Source of the DNA: Gnetum montanum
Lineage: Eukaryota; Streptophyta; Gnetopsida; Gnetales; Gnetaceae
Assembly (NCBI GenBank): GCA_015680685.1
Contig: MNCI01003306.1
Coordinates: forward strand, 419,518 to 454,460
DNA: 34,943 nt
Reading direction: 5' to 3'
Below the pieces are notes generated by a model. That model had not been told where the DNA came from. It searched no databases and was given only the letters and a program-made list of their open reading frames with translations. The position numbers and the translations under genes were made by a program. Each line of letters begins with the position of its first letter. The stretch's first letter is position 1. Positions 9,766 through 20,018 of this stretch are shown here, piece after piece.

Positions 9766-10594
9766 TGATGAGTTGTCATTTGGGGCGACCACGATATTGC
9801 GTACGCGATATCGCATGCCCAGTTGCGATATCGCATACGCGATATCGCGGCCTGTCTCCTCATCTATAAATAAGAGGTAGACAGATGAGTTTAGGCATCT
9901 AGTTCTTAGTTCCTTACCCAAACTCTTACAGTTTTTCCTTCTTAGAGTTAGAATTATTTCCCAGTGTATGCCTGTAGTGTGGTGATTGTAATTGTACGGC
10001 ATCCTTATTCAAGTGTGACGTACTTGGACACACACATGACCAAAAATAAAGATCAAGATTATTTCATTATTGTAGCATTCACTTAGCTTAATCATTTAAT
10101 TAATTATTATTTACTACTTTCCTAGTTAATCTCTTCTCACCCTTAAAATCCTATTAAACGCGGAATGAGTACGACTTGATTACGAGCACTTAACTGTGAC
10201 TACTTGGTAACCCAGTAGCGTACCTAGGATCTGTGCTTGGTAATCCCAGTGGTAGTTGTGCACGAAGTCAAAGGTGTGTACGGATAATCAAGGAACGGAT
10301 GCTCATCGCACTTAGGCTAGTTTAGATTCTCTTACCCTTTCTCTCTTAGCTTAGATAATATTACTTCCCATTGCCTTCAAGAGTAGCGTTAGATTAGAAA
10401 CCCATCATACACCTCACTCTGGACTAAACCATACATGACAAAGCTAATTCTAGTCTAGGTGGAAAGATAACGAACTGCGACCTAAGGCTAACTATCTAGA
10501 TACCACAACTAGTCCGTCTACGGAGTTCGACTGGATCGCGCATGTAATGCTCGTATTCGTATGGTTGAGTGTAGGGGTACCTCGCCACTCATCA
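9766..10594 (+). mobile_element. 3' LTR of element A (829 bp)
   Basis: It begins TGATGAGT and ends ACTCATCA, a perfect 8-bp inverted terminal repeat with canonical TG...CA ends. The polypurine tract lies immediately upstream. From about 10085 onward it matches the inverted LTR of element B (11549-12067) with scattered substitutions. A promoter-like block and TATA box (9865-9874) lie about 100 bases into the LTR, placing U3 on the left. The short ORFs inside are not genes. Confidence 0.9.
9789..9874 (+). promoter_or_regulatory. LTR promoter: GCGATATCGC palindromes plus TATA box
   Basis: Four GATAT cores in GCGATATCGC-like palindromes, separated by GTAC/ATAC spacers, occupy 9789-9850. TATAAATAAG follows at 9865-9874. 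The position within U3 fits the element's own RNA polymerase II promoter. Confidence 0.65.
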
Positions 10595-11407
10595 CCGTTG
10601 ATGTTTTTTAACACTCTCCCATCTAGCCATTTCTCCTTCTTCTCTTGCTACCCACTTAATAAGCTCTTGGAGTTGATGGGTTCGTAGTTTGTATAGTTGA
10701 CCTTAGGCATACATCCCTAGGGTCTCTCTTGTTTCATCATGAAGCCCAGCAATGATATGATATATTAGCCTTTCCTCAAAGAACTCATGGCCTGGATAGT
10801 TGTTTAACAGTGCATAATATCTTTCTAAGGCCATGTCCAAGGGTTCATGTTGTGCTTGTTTCCACTCTTGGATTTGTTTCCTCAAGGCTGACACTCTTGC
10901 GTAGGTTTGATATCTTTTGTTAAAGAGTTCTACCATTGTTGGCCAACGTCGAATTGAATTTGGTTTTAACGATCTATACCATACTTTTTCTTGGCCAACG
11001 AGTGTCATAGGAAAGAGCTTGAGTTTTTGCCAACCGTTATCAATGTTGTTCCATGCATAGGCATCGTAGAAGACTTGTAAATGTTGTTGCAGATCTCAGT
11101 CATAGCCTCCTGAGAAATTGGGAAAGTTGTTTAAATCGAGCCTAGGTAGGCGGCTCTCTTTACGATGCCTATGGGAGATTCAAACAACCTCTTGTATTTG
11201 CGTTAGGCTTGTAGTGGCTAGTAGGGATTCATCGTCATTGAGTAAGTTATGCTTTCGTGCATTGGGATAATGCTGCCTTCATTTATGTTTATAAGAAACC
11301 CCCACCTCAGATTGCGTACTCCAATCTTCATTGTCATATAATTCATTGGTTCTCCAATGAATTGCCTCACTAGATATGGCATTATCCTAGTCTTGTAGGA
11401 GAGGCAT
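10595..11407 (-). pseudogene. gag: Partial gag of element B
   Basis: The start codon at 11407 corresponds to the ATG at 126 of element A (MPLLQD). Stops lie at 11389-11387 (TAG) and 11182-11180 (TGA). The longest open part, 11008-10703, encodes MTLVGQEKVWYRSLKPNSIR and continues through the capsid region to RETLGMYA. It keeps the base that is missing in A near 750, so FEERLIYHII reads in frame. The gene is cut off by element A. Confidence 0.85.
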
Positions 11408-11530
11408 GGTTGTGAAATTGTGTGTGAATTTGTATGTGACTTTTTGTAATTATTTCTTCCTAAAAGATATATCGTTAATTCCGATACAACGGCCTTGTAT
11501 GATATAACTAATCTAGATAACTAGCACCAT

Positions 11531-11548
11531 CCCTGGCAATGGCGCCCA
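11531..11548 (-). other. Primer-binding site, tRNA-Asp type
   Basis: On the - strand, TGGGCGCCATTGCCAGGG directly follows the LTR end (CACTCATCA). Plant tRNA-Asp 3' ends are complementary to TGGCGCCGTTGCCGGGG. The match is good apart from one extra G and two substitutions. This type of site is common in the Tat/Athila side of Ty3/gypsy. Confidence 0.75.
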
Positions 11549-12067
11549 TGATGAGTGGCGAGGTACCCCTACACTCAACCATATGAATACGAGTGCTTCA
11601 CGCACGATCCGATCGAACTCTGCAGGCGGACTAGTTGTGGTATCTAGACAGTTACTCATAGATCACAGTTCGTTGTCTTCCCACTTGGACTAGTATTAGC
11701 TTTGTCATGTATGGTTTAGTCCATAGTGAGGTGTATAATGTGTTCCTGCACTAATGCTACTCCTAGGTATGATGGGAAATAATATCAACTAAGCTAGGAG
11801 AGAGGATGAGAGAGAATCTAAACTAGCCTAAGTGCCATGAGCATCCGTTCCTTAATCATCCGTACACATCTTGGACCTTGTGCACGACTACCACTAGGAT
11901 TACCAAGCACATGGCCTAGGTACGCTACTGGGTTACCAAGTAGTCACACTTAAATGCTCATGATTAAGTTGTACTCATTCTGCGTTACTAGGAGATAAGG
12001 GTAAAGAGATATTAACTAAGAAAGCAATAAATAACAATAACAATTAAATAATTAAGCTAAGTGGATG
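11549..12067 (-). mobile_element. Partial 5' LTR of element B
   Basis: This matches the right-hand part of the element A LTR in inverted orientation, from the terminal ACTCATCA to CATCCACTTAGC. Homology stops at 12067, one base before the N. The U3 part with the GATATC block and TATA box is absent, so this LTR lacks a visible promoter. Confidence 0.85.
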
Positions 12068-12937
12068 NATGATGCGTCCATAATTTTACATTATGATTGA
12101 CATTCCATAAATAATTGAATTTTGGCTAAATACTATTATTATAACTAATAATAGTATAGGCAAAACTTGTATTAAAATGTAAAAACTTAATGGTAATTGA
12201 TCCATGAAAAATCTAGAGCACCATTATTAAGACAAGTTGTTGGATCAATTTATTGAGCACATATTTGCAAACTGTACAAATAAAGCATAGAGGAGGAAAG
12301 TATATATTTTCATTTGGCCCATCGTTGGCTCACATTGGAATGAATTATAATATTAATTGTATCTATTGATTGTTTTTTTTTTCATATTAACCCTATTTGT
12401 TTGGGGCATTATATCAATAATGTTATCAACTTTATTCAAAAATGTGTTTAGGATTTGTAATTGTCGAACAAATTCTTTGTGATTTCTTGGACATAATAAA
12501 AATTTCCATTTTCACGTTGTTATAATATTGAATAATGAACAATAAAGTGTTTGCCTAGGGGTAAGATCCTTGATGTGGAAATTCAAGTTATTGGTCAATT
12601 CTAGCAAGTCTTCTAAATATTCAAATAACATTATGCTTAAAAAATGTAAAAAATAAAAAAATGTACCCTTTTAGAAGCATCAATGCCATAAAGAATCTTG
12701 CACTCAAAACAAGTAATTCCATCAATTATACATTTGAAGAAATGAAAGAGAGATAATGTCAAGCTTACATCAAGTACTTTAAAAGACATGGTTGCTTGAT
12801 ATCCTATTGTTAATTATTAATGGGAAGCTTCCAAGGAGATAACTTATTAAGAATTGAAGTAGGAAGTGTGAAATTGAAATTAAAATTGAAACTCAAATTT
12901 TATTGCATTTACTAAGATTCCAAGTTTCAAAATTCTG

Positions 12938-13006
12938 CATAGTGGAATTAAACTTATGACTCACCAAGCCAAGACTCTTACCACTAAGCTAACACCTCAT
13001 TGTTAA
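12938..13006 (-). mobile_element. tRNA-derived SINE fragment (copy 1)
   Basis: On the - strand, AATGAGGTGTTAGCTTAGTG contains a box A-like sequence (12992-12981). A box B-like AGTTTAATTCC follows at 12954-12944. The order and spacing fit an internal RNA polymerase III promoter. It shares its head with the copies at 13149-13237 and 28797-28893. Confidence 0.7.
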
Positions 13007-13114
13007 TTGAGGATTGAGAATCAAACATGCAACCTCCAAGTTGAATTTGTTGAAGTTTCAAAAATTATTATAGAACTCTTAAAGAATTAGGTGGGATGGG
13101 TGTTTGAACCCAAT

Positions 13115-13149
13115 ATATCTATATCTATATATATATATATATATATATA
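13115..13149. repeat. TA-rich microsatellite
   Basis: Imperfect TATATC followed by an uninterrupted TA run. It abuts the 3' end of SINE copy 2, a common place for simple-repeat growth. Confidence 0.85.
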
Positions 13150-13237
13150 ACTCAATGGTACCTCGTAAAACTGAACCTATGACTTGGGGTTACTAAGCCA
13201 AGACTTGTACCACTACGTTAACACCTCATTGTTAAAA
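13149..13237 (-). mobile_element. tRNA-derived SINE (copy 2)
   Basis: On the - strand it reads AACAATGAGGTGTTAACGTA then GTGGTACAAG (box A region, 13221-13210), later AGGTTCAGTTTT (box B region, 13178-13167), then GAGGTACCATTGAGTTATA. The final GAGTTAT tail is shared with the copies at 28797 and 32390. Confidence 0.7.
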
Positions 13238-13288
13238 CATTTGTTTAACAACATTTACTTAAAAGACAACTAGTCAAATTAGAACTTT

Positions 13289-13350
13289 ACAATGGTGAGG
13301 TGTTAACTTAGTGGTAAAACACTTGATTTGGAAGCTCCAACTAAAATCAA
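13289..13350 (+). mobile_element. tRNA-derived SINE head fragment (copy 3)
   Basis: AATGGTGAGGTGTTAACTTA followed by GTGGTAAAAC is the same head with box A (13303-13314). Box B is not recognisable. A still more degenerate inverted relative may follow at about 13362-13400. Confidence 0.55.
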
Positions 13351-14030
13351 ACTTGTAATTTGAAGTTACCAAGTTAAGCGTCTTAACACTATAACTTTTT
13401 AGCACTACATGGAAACTACCTATTCAGTAAATGCGCAACAAACTTATTCATGAAAACTTCTTAAACTCCTAATCTATGAGTCATGGTATTTACAGTCATC
13501 TCAAAAAGAGTACTCAATGAACTAACTTTCTTTCTTTCTTTTCTATAACAATATGATAAACTTAACTTGGATAAAAGAAAACATGCTTTTGACATGAATG
13601 AATACCGAGATTCACAAAGAATATACAAAATCGAGGCATGATATATAGAAAGATTCTAAACGTAGACATCAAGGTAAGAGATGAATTAAATTGGTTTTAG
13701 GGGTAAGGGGTTTTGGACAAAAAATAAATAATAGCTAAAACCTTCCAGCGTTCAAAATTTCAAACATGATGAAACCTGGTTAATGAAATATGCAGCTTAA
13801 AAGCTATGAAGATTTGTCATCCTAACCAACCCAACAAAAATTTGCTTACGAACATTCAGCATGTTAAGTCTTACTGTCAAAATATTTCTGTTGTTTTTTC
13901 CAAAAAGAATCTCTGTTCAAATCTCCTGCCATGAATATAGTCATGGAGGATTAATAACAACAAAGAATGCCTTCAGTAAAACCAAGTTAATCTAACTGAC
14001 AAATTTTTAAAACACCGAAAACGCAGAAAT

Positions 14031-14040
14031 GACCGTTGGA
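14031..14040 (-). promoter_or_regulatory. MSA element (MYB3R-type cell-cycle site) upstream of ORC1
   Basis: The - strand reads TCCAACGGTC, which fits YCYAACGGYY at every position. MSA sites are bound by plant MYB3R factors, which control G2/M genes. The site is about 200 bases upstream of the ORC1 ATG. I saw no perfect E2F site (TTTSGCGS) nearby. Function here is inferred from sequence only. Confidence 0.5.
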
Positions 14041-14239
14041 GAGTTAAGACACTAAACAAGCCATTCATTGACGTAAAATAAAATCGTGGCTCCGCTGCGT
14101 TGGCAGTTTTGGAGGGAAAACATTCTTCACAGGCGAGGAGCTCAGTGGGCTACTACTACTACTAGTAGCAGAACCAGATGCTCCTGCAATTCTTCTTATA
14201 CTTGTGCTTCCCATTTTCATTCTGAAACAGCAAACAACA

Positions 14240-17200
14240 ATGGAAGACACAACTACTTCTCATCTGCACACGCCCCTGCGCTCAGGTCACAGAACTCCTA
14301 CTACTAAGTCCTCGCCAAAATCTCTGCAGAAATCGATCAATTTCTCGCCGAAATCCGTGAGAAAATCGGTCCATTTCAATCTGCCAGGGACGCCGCAGCA
14401 GCAGCCGGCAGAGGAAAGCTCGCACCGGCGGGCAACGAAGCGCCTGTTCTTCGAATCCGAGAAAACGGAAAAGAAATCGAAAGACGAGGAGGAGAAGCAA
14501 AAACCAGAGAAGAAGAACTTCATCAGCATCAACGTCGACGACGAAAATGGCGAAGAGAATCGGTGCGTAGAAGCCAAACAAGCCGATCTGGATACTGAGA
14601 CAGACAATGATGAAGTAGCAGCTCCAGTTTCCATATCCAAATCGCCAAACAAGAAGCTCAAGAGCGAGCACCGACAGCAGCAACAGCAGAATACTCCAGA
14701 AAACCCTAGGACGCCTGCGAAACCATCGGCCGGCGAATCTGTAAGGCGTTCTGGTCGGCTCCTGCGGAAACCCCCGATTATTCCAGACGCGCCTCAGACT
14801 CCTGCAAAAACAGTGAAATCCAAAACCAAGGGAAAAAATCCCGCTCCCAAATCCTCCTCCTCCTCCTCCTCGGTTAAAGCCGTAGATAGAGAAAATGCTC
14901 CGAAAACGCCTGCGAAAACGGTCTCAAAGGCCGCTAAAACGCCCATTAAAACCCCGGCCAAAGCTTCTACTGCTAAACCCCCCCCTGTTAAAACCCCTGC
15001 TAAAACCCCCCCTGTTAAAACCCCTGCAAGTACAAGAAAGAACAATGCTAGAAAGTTTTTTGATAAGGTGAAGTTTTCTGGAGAGGAGTATAGGGTGGGA
15101 GATTGTGTGTATGTTAAGAGAGTGGAGTCCAGCTCCGATTCAGAGGAGTTGGATGAGGATTTGTGCAAGGTCTGTGGCCGGGCTGGGGAGGAGATTATGT
15201 TGGAGTGCGATGAATGTCTGGGAGGTTTTCATCTTCCATGTCTGAAGCCTCCCTTGAAGGAGGTGCCTCAGGATTCTTGGATGTGCATGTTCTGCACTGG
15301 TGCTCAGCAGGTGAAGCAGAGCAGGCGCAGCGGTCTCAGGAGCAGAAAAGTCAGGAAGACTTGCAGGGAGAAATTGCTGTCTTCCCAGATGTGGGCTGCA
15401 AGGATCGAGAGGTATTTTAATTTGGAAAAGAAATCTTGGATTTTCTGGTTTAATAAGTGTTTGAACAAACCTTTTAGGACTTTTTCATTTTTTTTTAAGT
15501 TTGAGCCTTTTTTTAAAAAAATTCATTTTGTGTTGTTTGAACTAAAAATAAACAAAGATCTAGAGGTGAATGGTAAAAGAGAATTTGTGTAGCGCATCTC
15601 ATTTTGTTAGGATAAGGGCTTTTTAAAAAAATTATTTCATGTTGTTGAACTTGTCTTCATAAAGGACAATGATGAAAGAGAATTCATGTAACTTACCCCA
15701 TTTTGTTTGGATAAGGCTAGGATGATGATGATTTTATGTTGTTGAGCAGATTTGGAGTGTGTGATTTTTTGCAATCTCAACTTGAATAGATTTTAAGAGT
15801 GCGTCCCTTCACTGTTTATATTTGAGCTTGCATTGTGTTGCTGACCAGATTGTTTTGGGACATTTGCTGTTGGATGTTTGCTTAGGATTTGGAGAATGCC
15901 TGATGGTAGTTACTGGTTTACTGGCCAGTGGTATGCCATCCCTGAAGAAACGGCTGTGGGTAGACAGCCTCATAACCTGAAAAGGGAGCTTTTTCTCACA
16001 AATAATTATGACGATAACGAGGTATGAGTATTTTTGTCAAGGATCCACGTTTTCCCATATCAAAGAGTTCAAATACTGTGATTAAAAAAAAAAACAACAG
16101 TAAAATCACAATATGTTTATTTGATCAGTGAATCAATCCTGCAAGCTTTTTGCATCACTTATGATTGCCAATTTTTGACCCTTTATAGCTATAAACAGAT
16201 TTAGCATGTAGGGTGCAATTGCATATTACGTGGCATGTAACCCAAATTCTCAAAGTATAGAGACGATCACTAAAATAGACAAATCAAGTTCAACATAAAA
16301 ACCAAGTTTGTAGGCAGTTGTATGAAATTTCAATATCAATAACCAGGCTATATTGTTGTTATTGTTATTTGAATCTAAGTTTTCTGGATGGCCAGCGATT
16401 AGCCAGCAATTGTAACTTATATTTTAAATCATAGCCTTTTTAGGTCATTTACATGTCCTCTAAACAGTTTGACTGAAGTAATTTAAAACATTAATCCGCA
16501 GATGGACTCTATTATAAAGCATTGTTACGTGAAGCGTCCCAAAGAGTTTGAGAAAGCAACTGAAGGAGATGATGTTTACTTGTGTGAATATGAATACGAT
16601 AGCCAGTGGCAAACTTTTAAGAGGCTTGAGGATGCAGATATTGATGAAGAAGAGGTTGTTATATTTGAATGTTACTAACTGGCATTTTTTTAAAAAATAT
16701 TTTTCGTCAAGGACATTTCTTAAAGTTCAATCATTTTCTTGCTGCAGAATAGTGTCTCAACAGATGATGATGACTGGCGTTCTACTGGTGTCTCTGATGA
16801 TTCTAGCGACTCAGATGGCGATACTGATGATGAGAGTTGGGATACAAAACAAAGGATCAAAGAATATGTCAGAACTCCACATTCTGTGAAATCTGCTTCT
16901 GCAACACCGCTGGTACCACAAAATGCCTTTAAATTGTGATTTTTTTAATCTCTACTTTTCTAAGGATTTTGTATTCTAGAATTTTTTGACCCTCTTATTG
17001 AAACTTGATAACAGAATGCTCACAAAGGTCATCTGAGCCAACTTCAAAAAGTGGGTGCTAAGTCAATTCCAGAACGAGTTTGGCGACATAAGCAGACGAA
17101 TCTTGAAAAAGCAAAATGTACTCTGATGTTGGCTTCTTCTCCTGAATCCTTGCCCTGCAGAAATAAGTACGTGTGATTGCTCAGAAGTTGATAAATATCT

Positions 17201-20018
17201 TAATACTGTTTTATTCAGAAAACTAATTGTTTGTTGCAATCAACAGGGAAATGTATGAGATAACTGCATTTGTTACTGGAGCGTTAGCAGCTGGCAGCCA
17301 GTGCTTGGGTCGATGCTTGTACATACATGGAGTGCCAGGAACCGGAAAGGTTCGTTCTCTAGGGCAAAGATTTATTCTTAACCCGTTTTTTGATTTGTTT
17401 AGGAACAGGGATCTGCCTTTGATGAATGAAATCTAATGTTATTTATATGCAGACTGCCACTGTTCTGACAGTCATGAGGAATCTTCGGACTAAAGTAGCT
17501 TCCGGGACCATTCAGCCTTACCGATTTGTTGCAATAAATGGGTTGAAGTTATCACAGCCAGAGAACCTTTACAAGGTGAATTTTTTGAAATCAAGGCAGT
17601 GACAATGAAAATGTTATCTTTGAAATATCCTGATTTTATTACTGCTTATCATCATTTTCAGTCTCTTTATGAGGCTTTGACTGGTCATCGGGTAGGCTGG
17701 AAAACAGCTCTGAAATTGCTGAATCAACGTTTCTCGGAATCAAAGAAGCCAAGCAAGGATGACAACCAGCCCTGTGTTTTGCTTGTAGATGAACTGGATC
17801 TTCTTGTTACAAGAAATCAATCGGTAATGCTGTTTTCTGCTATTCAGAATAATTACCTTACATTATTTATATTTGGTTTTAACTTTTTCTTGTATTTTTT
17901 AGGTCCTGTATAACATATTTGATTGGCCCACGAGGGCTACTTCACGACTGATAGTTATAGGTAATTTATATTCTTCACACCAAACTTTGACAAGGCACAA
18001 TACATCTTATGATCTTTTCATGTAATATTTATCGTTTACGCAGGAATTGCAAACACAATGGACTTGCCAGAAAAGTTGTTGCCACGCATTGCTAGTCGTA
18101 TGGGTTTGCAAAGATTATGCTTTGGACCTTATTCTCATCAGCAATTGCAGGAAATTATCAGTAGCCGTCTCAATGGCCTTGATGCATTTGAGAAACAGGC
18201 CATAGAATTTGCATCAAGAAAAGTAGGTTCACATCGCATGTCTCAAATGCTGCAATGTAGATTTTATTGTATGAAATCGTATCCAGCATTTGCTCATAGC
18301 TATCACAAATAGGTTGCTGCAGTTTCTGGTGATGCTAGAAGAGCATTAGAACTGTGTCGGCGAGCTGCAGAAGTTGCAGAGTTTAGGATTAAGCAATCAT
18401 CTGCAACTTCAGAACCTACGACAAAGGAAAATAATTCGACCGAAGGTAGCAAATCGTGCTTCATTGGTATTTATATATTTCCAAGAACATTATAGAAAAT
18501 GGGAACAATATTATTTTTGTGCCGTGATTATCAATTTGACACAGCGTTATAATGTTATGGAAAAATATTTTTGGTGACCTTTTCTGCTTTGTTGATTTAT
18601 GGAGTCTAACTTTATTTTTTATAAAAATGTAATATTTGTTCCATAGAACCTGATCGTTAGACATAATTAAGCTTCAGCTTCAGTTTATTATTTTGTGTTG
18701 TTACTGGTAGGTAAGGTGAAGGGCTTAGTGGGCATGTCAGATGTTGATGCTGCAATACATGAAATGTTTCAAGCTCCTCATATTCAGGTATATATAGGTT
18801 GCCTTGTTCAGCCCTGCCCGTCTACTTGCATGCAATTACACTTTTTATTGATTAGGCTAACTGTTTGAAAGCAGGTAATGAAACGGTGCTCAAGGATTGC
18901 CAAAACATTCTTGGTAGCAATGGTACATGAATACCATAAGACAGGAATGATGGAAACTACGTTTGAAAAGGTACATTTTCCATGTAGTTTAAGGCTACCT
19001 TTGAAAATGTATATTTTCCATGTAGTTTTAAGGTTTTTATTTGGAGTGATGGTAAGGTGTTTGTTTCTCAAGTCTGAAACCTGAGTTTGAGTGTAGCCCC
19101 TTGAAAGAAGTTGAGCTTTTGTTCATCCACTGGTCCTCCCAGCCGCTACCTTAACAGAACAAACATTGAGTCTCTAAGTGATAATCCTTTGTAATTTAAG
19201 GGTGTTAGTATTTCTGGTGATACCGTTTCTTGAAAAGCATCTTCTCTGCTGCAGATTGCAATATGTATTTCCTTTCTCTGCACAGCCAATGGAGAGCATT
19301 GTCCAGATTGGGATACACTTTTCTCTGTTGGGTGAGTGAATCTCTAGGGCTTTGTTTTGAAGTCGGATAGGAAGATGTGTTCATGATTACACCATTTTAG
19401 GATACTAGTTCGTTGAAGATTATTAACACACTTGTTTGCATCAGGTGTAGGCTTGGAGCTTGCCGTTTGCTCCTTTCTGAACCAGGTAGCCGACATCGTT
19501 TTCAAAAGTTGCAACTTAATTTTCCCAGGTAGTACAAAATAGACAACTTTTCTTCTTTGTACATTGAACAAGGCTGCTGTTTTCAAATTAACCGGGGATG
19601 ACATTTTTTGTTTTGGCATTTTCTCTTCCTTCTGTTGAGATACATGAGACCCATTTTTTGGTTAAGAAAAAAAGTAATGTACTCTTGTATATCAGTGGCA
19701 TTTGTTAGTGTGCCTTCACTATGCATTCAAAATCAGATTTCTACGTCATTGTGGTACTGCAGTACTAGCAAGAATGCTGCTTACTTTACAATGTATTACG
19801 TAATTTAACCTCTGCAAAATTGACTTACCATCTATTCTATGTGAACCACTGGAAAACCGTCTGCTTGGTAGTTATGATATGGTAGATGAATTACTTTATA
19901 ATAAAAAATGTCATTTCAGGGATGTAACTATTTTTGACTATCTGGTTTTTGCAGCGATGATGTGGCTTTTGCGCTGAGAGAAGACAAGGATGTTCTCTGG
20001 GCATCAAAATACCTATGA
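14240..20018 (+). CDS. ORC1: Origin recognition complex subunit 1 (16 exons, 977 aa)
   Basis: ORC1 is the ATPase subunit that marks replication origins and loads MCM2-7 with CDC6 in the nucleus. Exons: 14240-15411, 15886-16021, 16502-16654, 16748-16912, 17015-17166, 17247-17349, 17453-17575, 17662-17823, 17903-17960, 18044-18222, 18313-18445, 18711-18787, 18875-18970, 19255-19331, 19445-19528 and 19955-20018. All introns are GT-AG and phases agree to the stop. Residues 1-270 are basic, rich in SPK/TPAK motifs (CDK-type sites), with a Ser run. A BAH region starts near 275 (VGDCVYVKR, 286-294) and is split by a C4HC3 PHD finger (Cys309-Cys352), the plant arrangement; the Arabidopsis PHD is known to read H3K4me3. 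AAA+ motifs: Walker A GVPGTGKT (621-628), Walker B VLLVDELD (707-714), sensor 1 IANT (743-746), Arg-rich PRIASRMG (755-762), sensor 2 GDARRAL (807-813). The C-terminal region looks winged-helix and ends SKYL. The ATG at 14240 is the first in frame. It is longer than Arabidopsis ORC1 mainly in the N-terminal tail. The gene looks intact. Confidence 0.96.
18962..19033 (+). repeat. Duplicated exon 13/intron junction in ORC1
   Basis: TTTGAAAAGGTACATTTTCC and the following CATGTAGTTTAAGG (18962-18994) recur at 19000-19033 as TTTGAAAATGTATATTTTCC with the same tail; the period is 38 bases. The first copy carries the working donor (AAAG|GTACAT). In the second copy that donor is changed to AAATGTATAT. 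Confidence 0.8.

Larger units (their letters stand above)
1..10594 (+). mobile_element. LTR retrotransposon A (Ty3/gypsy-type gag, no pol seen), 5' LTR outside the window
   Basis: The first bases match the leader of element B (read from 11530 downward on the - strand), starting a few bases after the primer-binding site, so the 5' LTR of A should lie just left of the window. The other end is a polypurine tract and a full LTR with TG...CA ends. Between them are a broken gag, a second broken ORF, several internal repeats and a foldback insertion. I found no aspartic protease, reverse transcriptase, RNase H or integrase motif in any frame. A gag-only, LTR-bounded element is the expected form of a non-autonomous element that uses enzymes in trans. 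Loss of pol through deletion is equally possible. Some internal parts may be separate nested insertions, because the interior was not compared with an intact relative. Confidence 0.75.
10595..12067 (-). mobile_element. Element B: truncated same-family LTR retrotransposon, opposite strand
   Basis: Reading from right to left, this contains a partial LTR (12067-11549), a primer-binding site (11548-11531), a leader matching the first bases of the window, and the first part of gag, which ends at 10595 where the LTR of A begins. The simplest reading is that A inserted into the gag of B in opposite orientation. The rest of B would then lie left of the 5' LTR of A, outside the window. Confidence 0.8.
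12068..14030. other. AT-rich intergenic region upstream of ORC1, with SINE remnants
   Basis: It begins with the single N at 12068. No ORF of note is present. It holds a perfect 11-bp hairpin (12131-12141 with 12146-12156), three tRNA-derived SINE fragments and a TA microsatellite, all listed separately. The last part should contain the distal ORC1 promoter. Confidence 0.6.

Noticed and set aside
14282-15168. Antisense ORFs of 124-133 residues opposite ORC1 exon 1
   Set aside because: They are shadows of the Lys/Ser/Pro-rich exon on the other strand, with Leu/Phe/Val-rich low-complexity translation.
15412-15595. Continuation of the ORC1 exon 1 frame into the intron
   Set aside because: The donor at 15412 and exon 2 at 15886 restore the conserved BAH sequence (IERIWRMPDGSYWF), while the read-through is AT-rich and unlike the family.
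19486-19495. GTAGCC as an alternative donor within ORC1 exon 15
   Set aside because: Reading on to 19528 gives the conserved SEPGSRHRFQKLQLNFPS, and the phase then joins exon 16 correctly.
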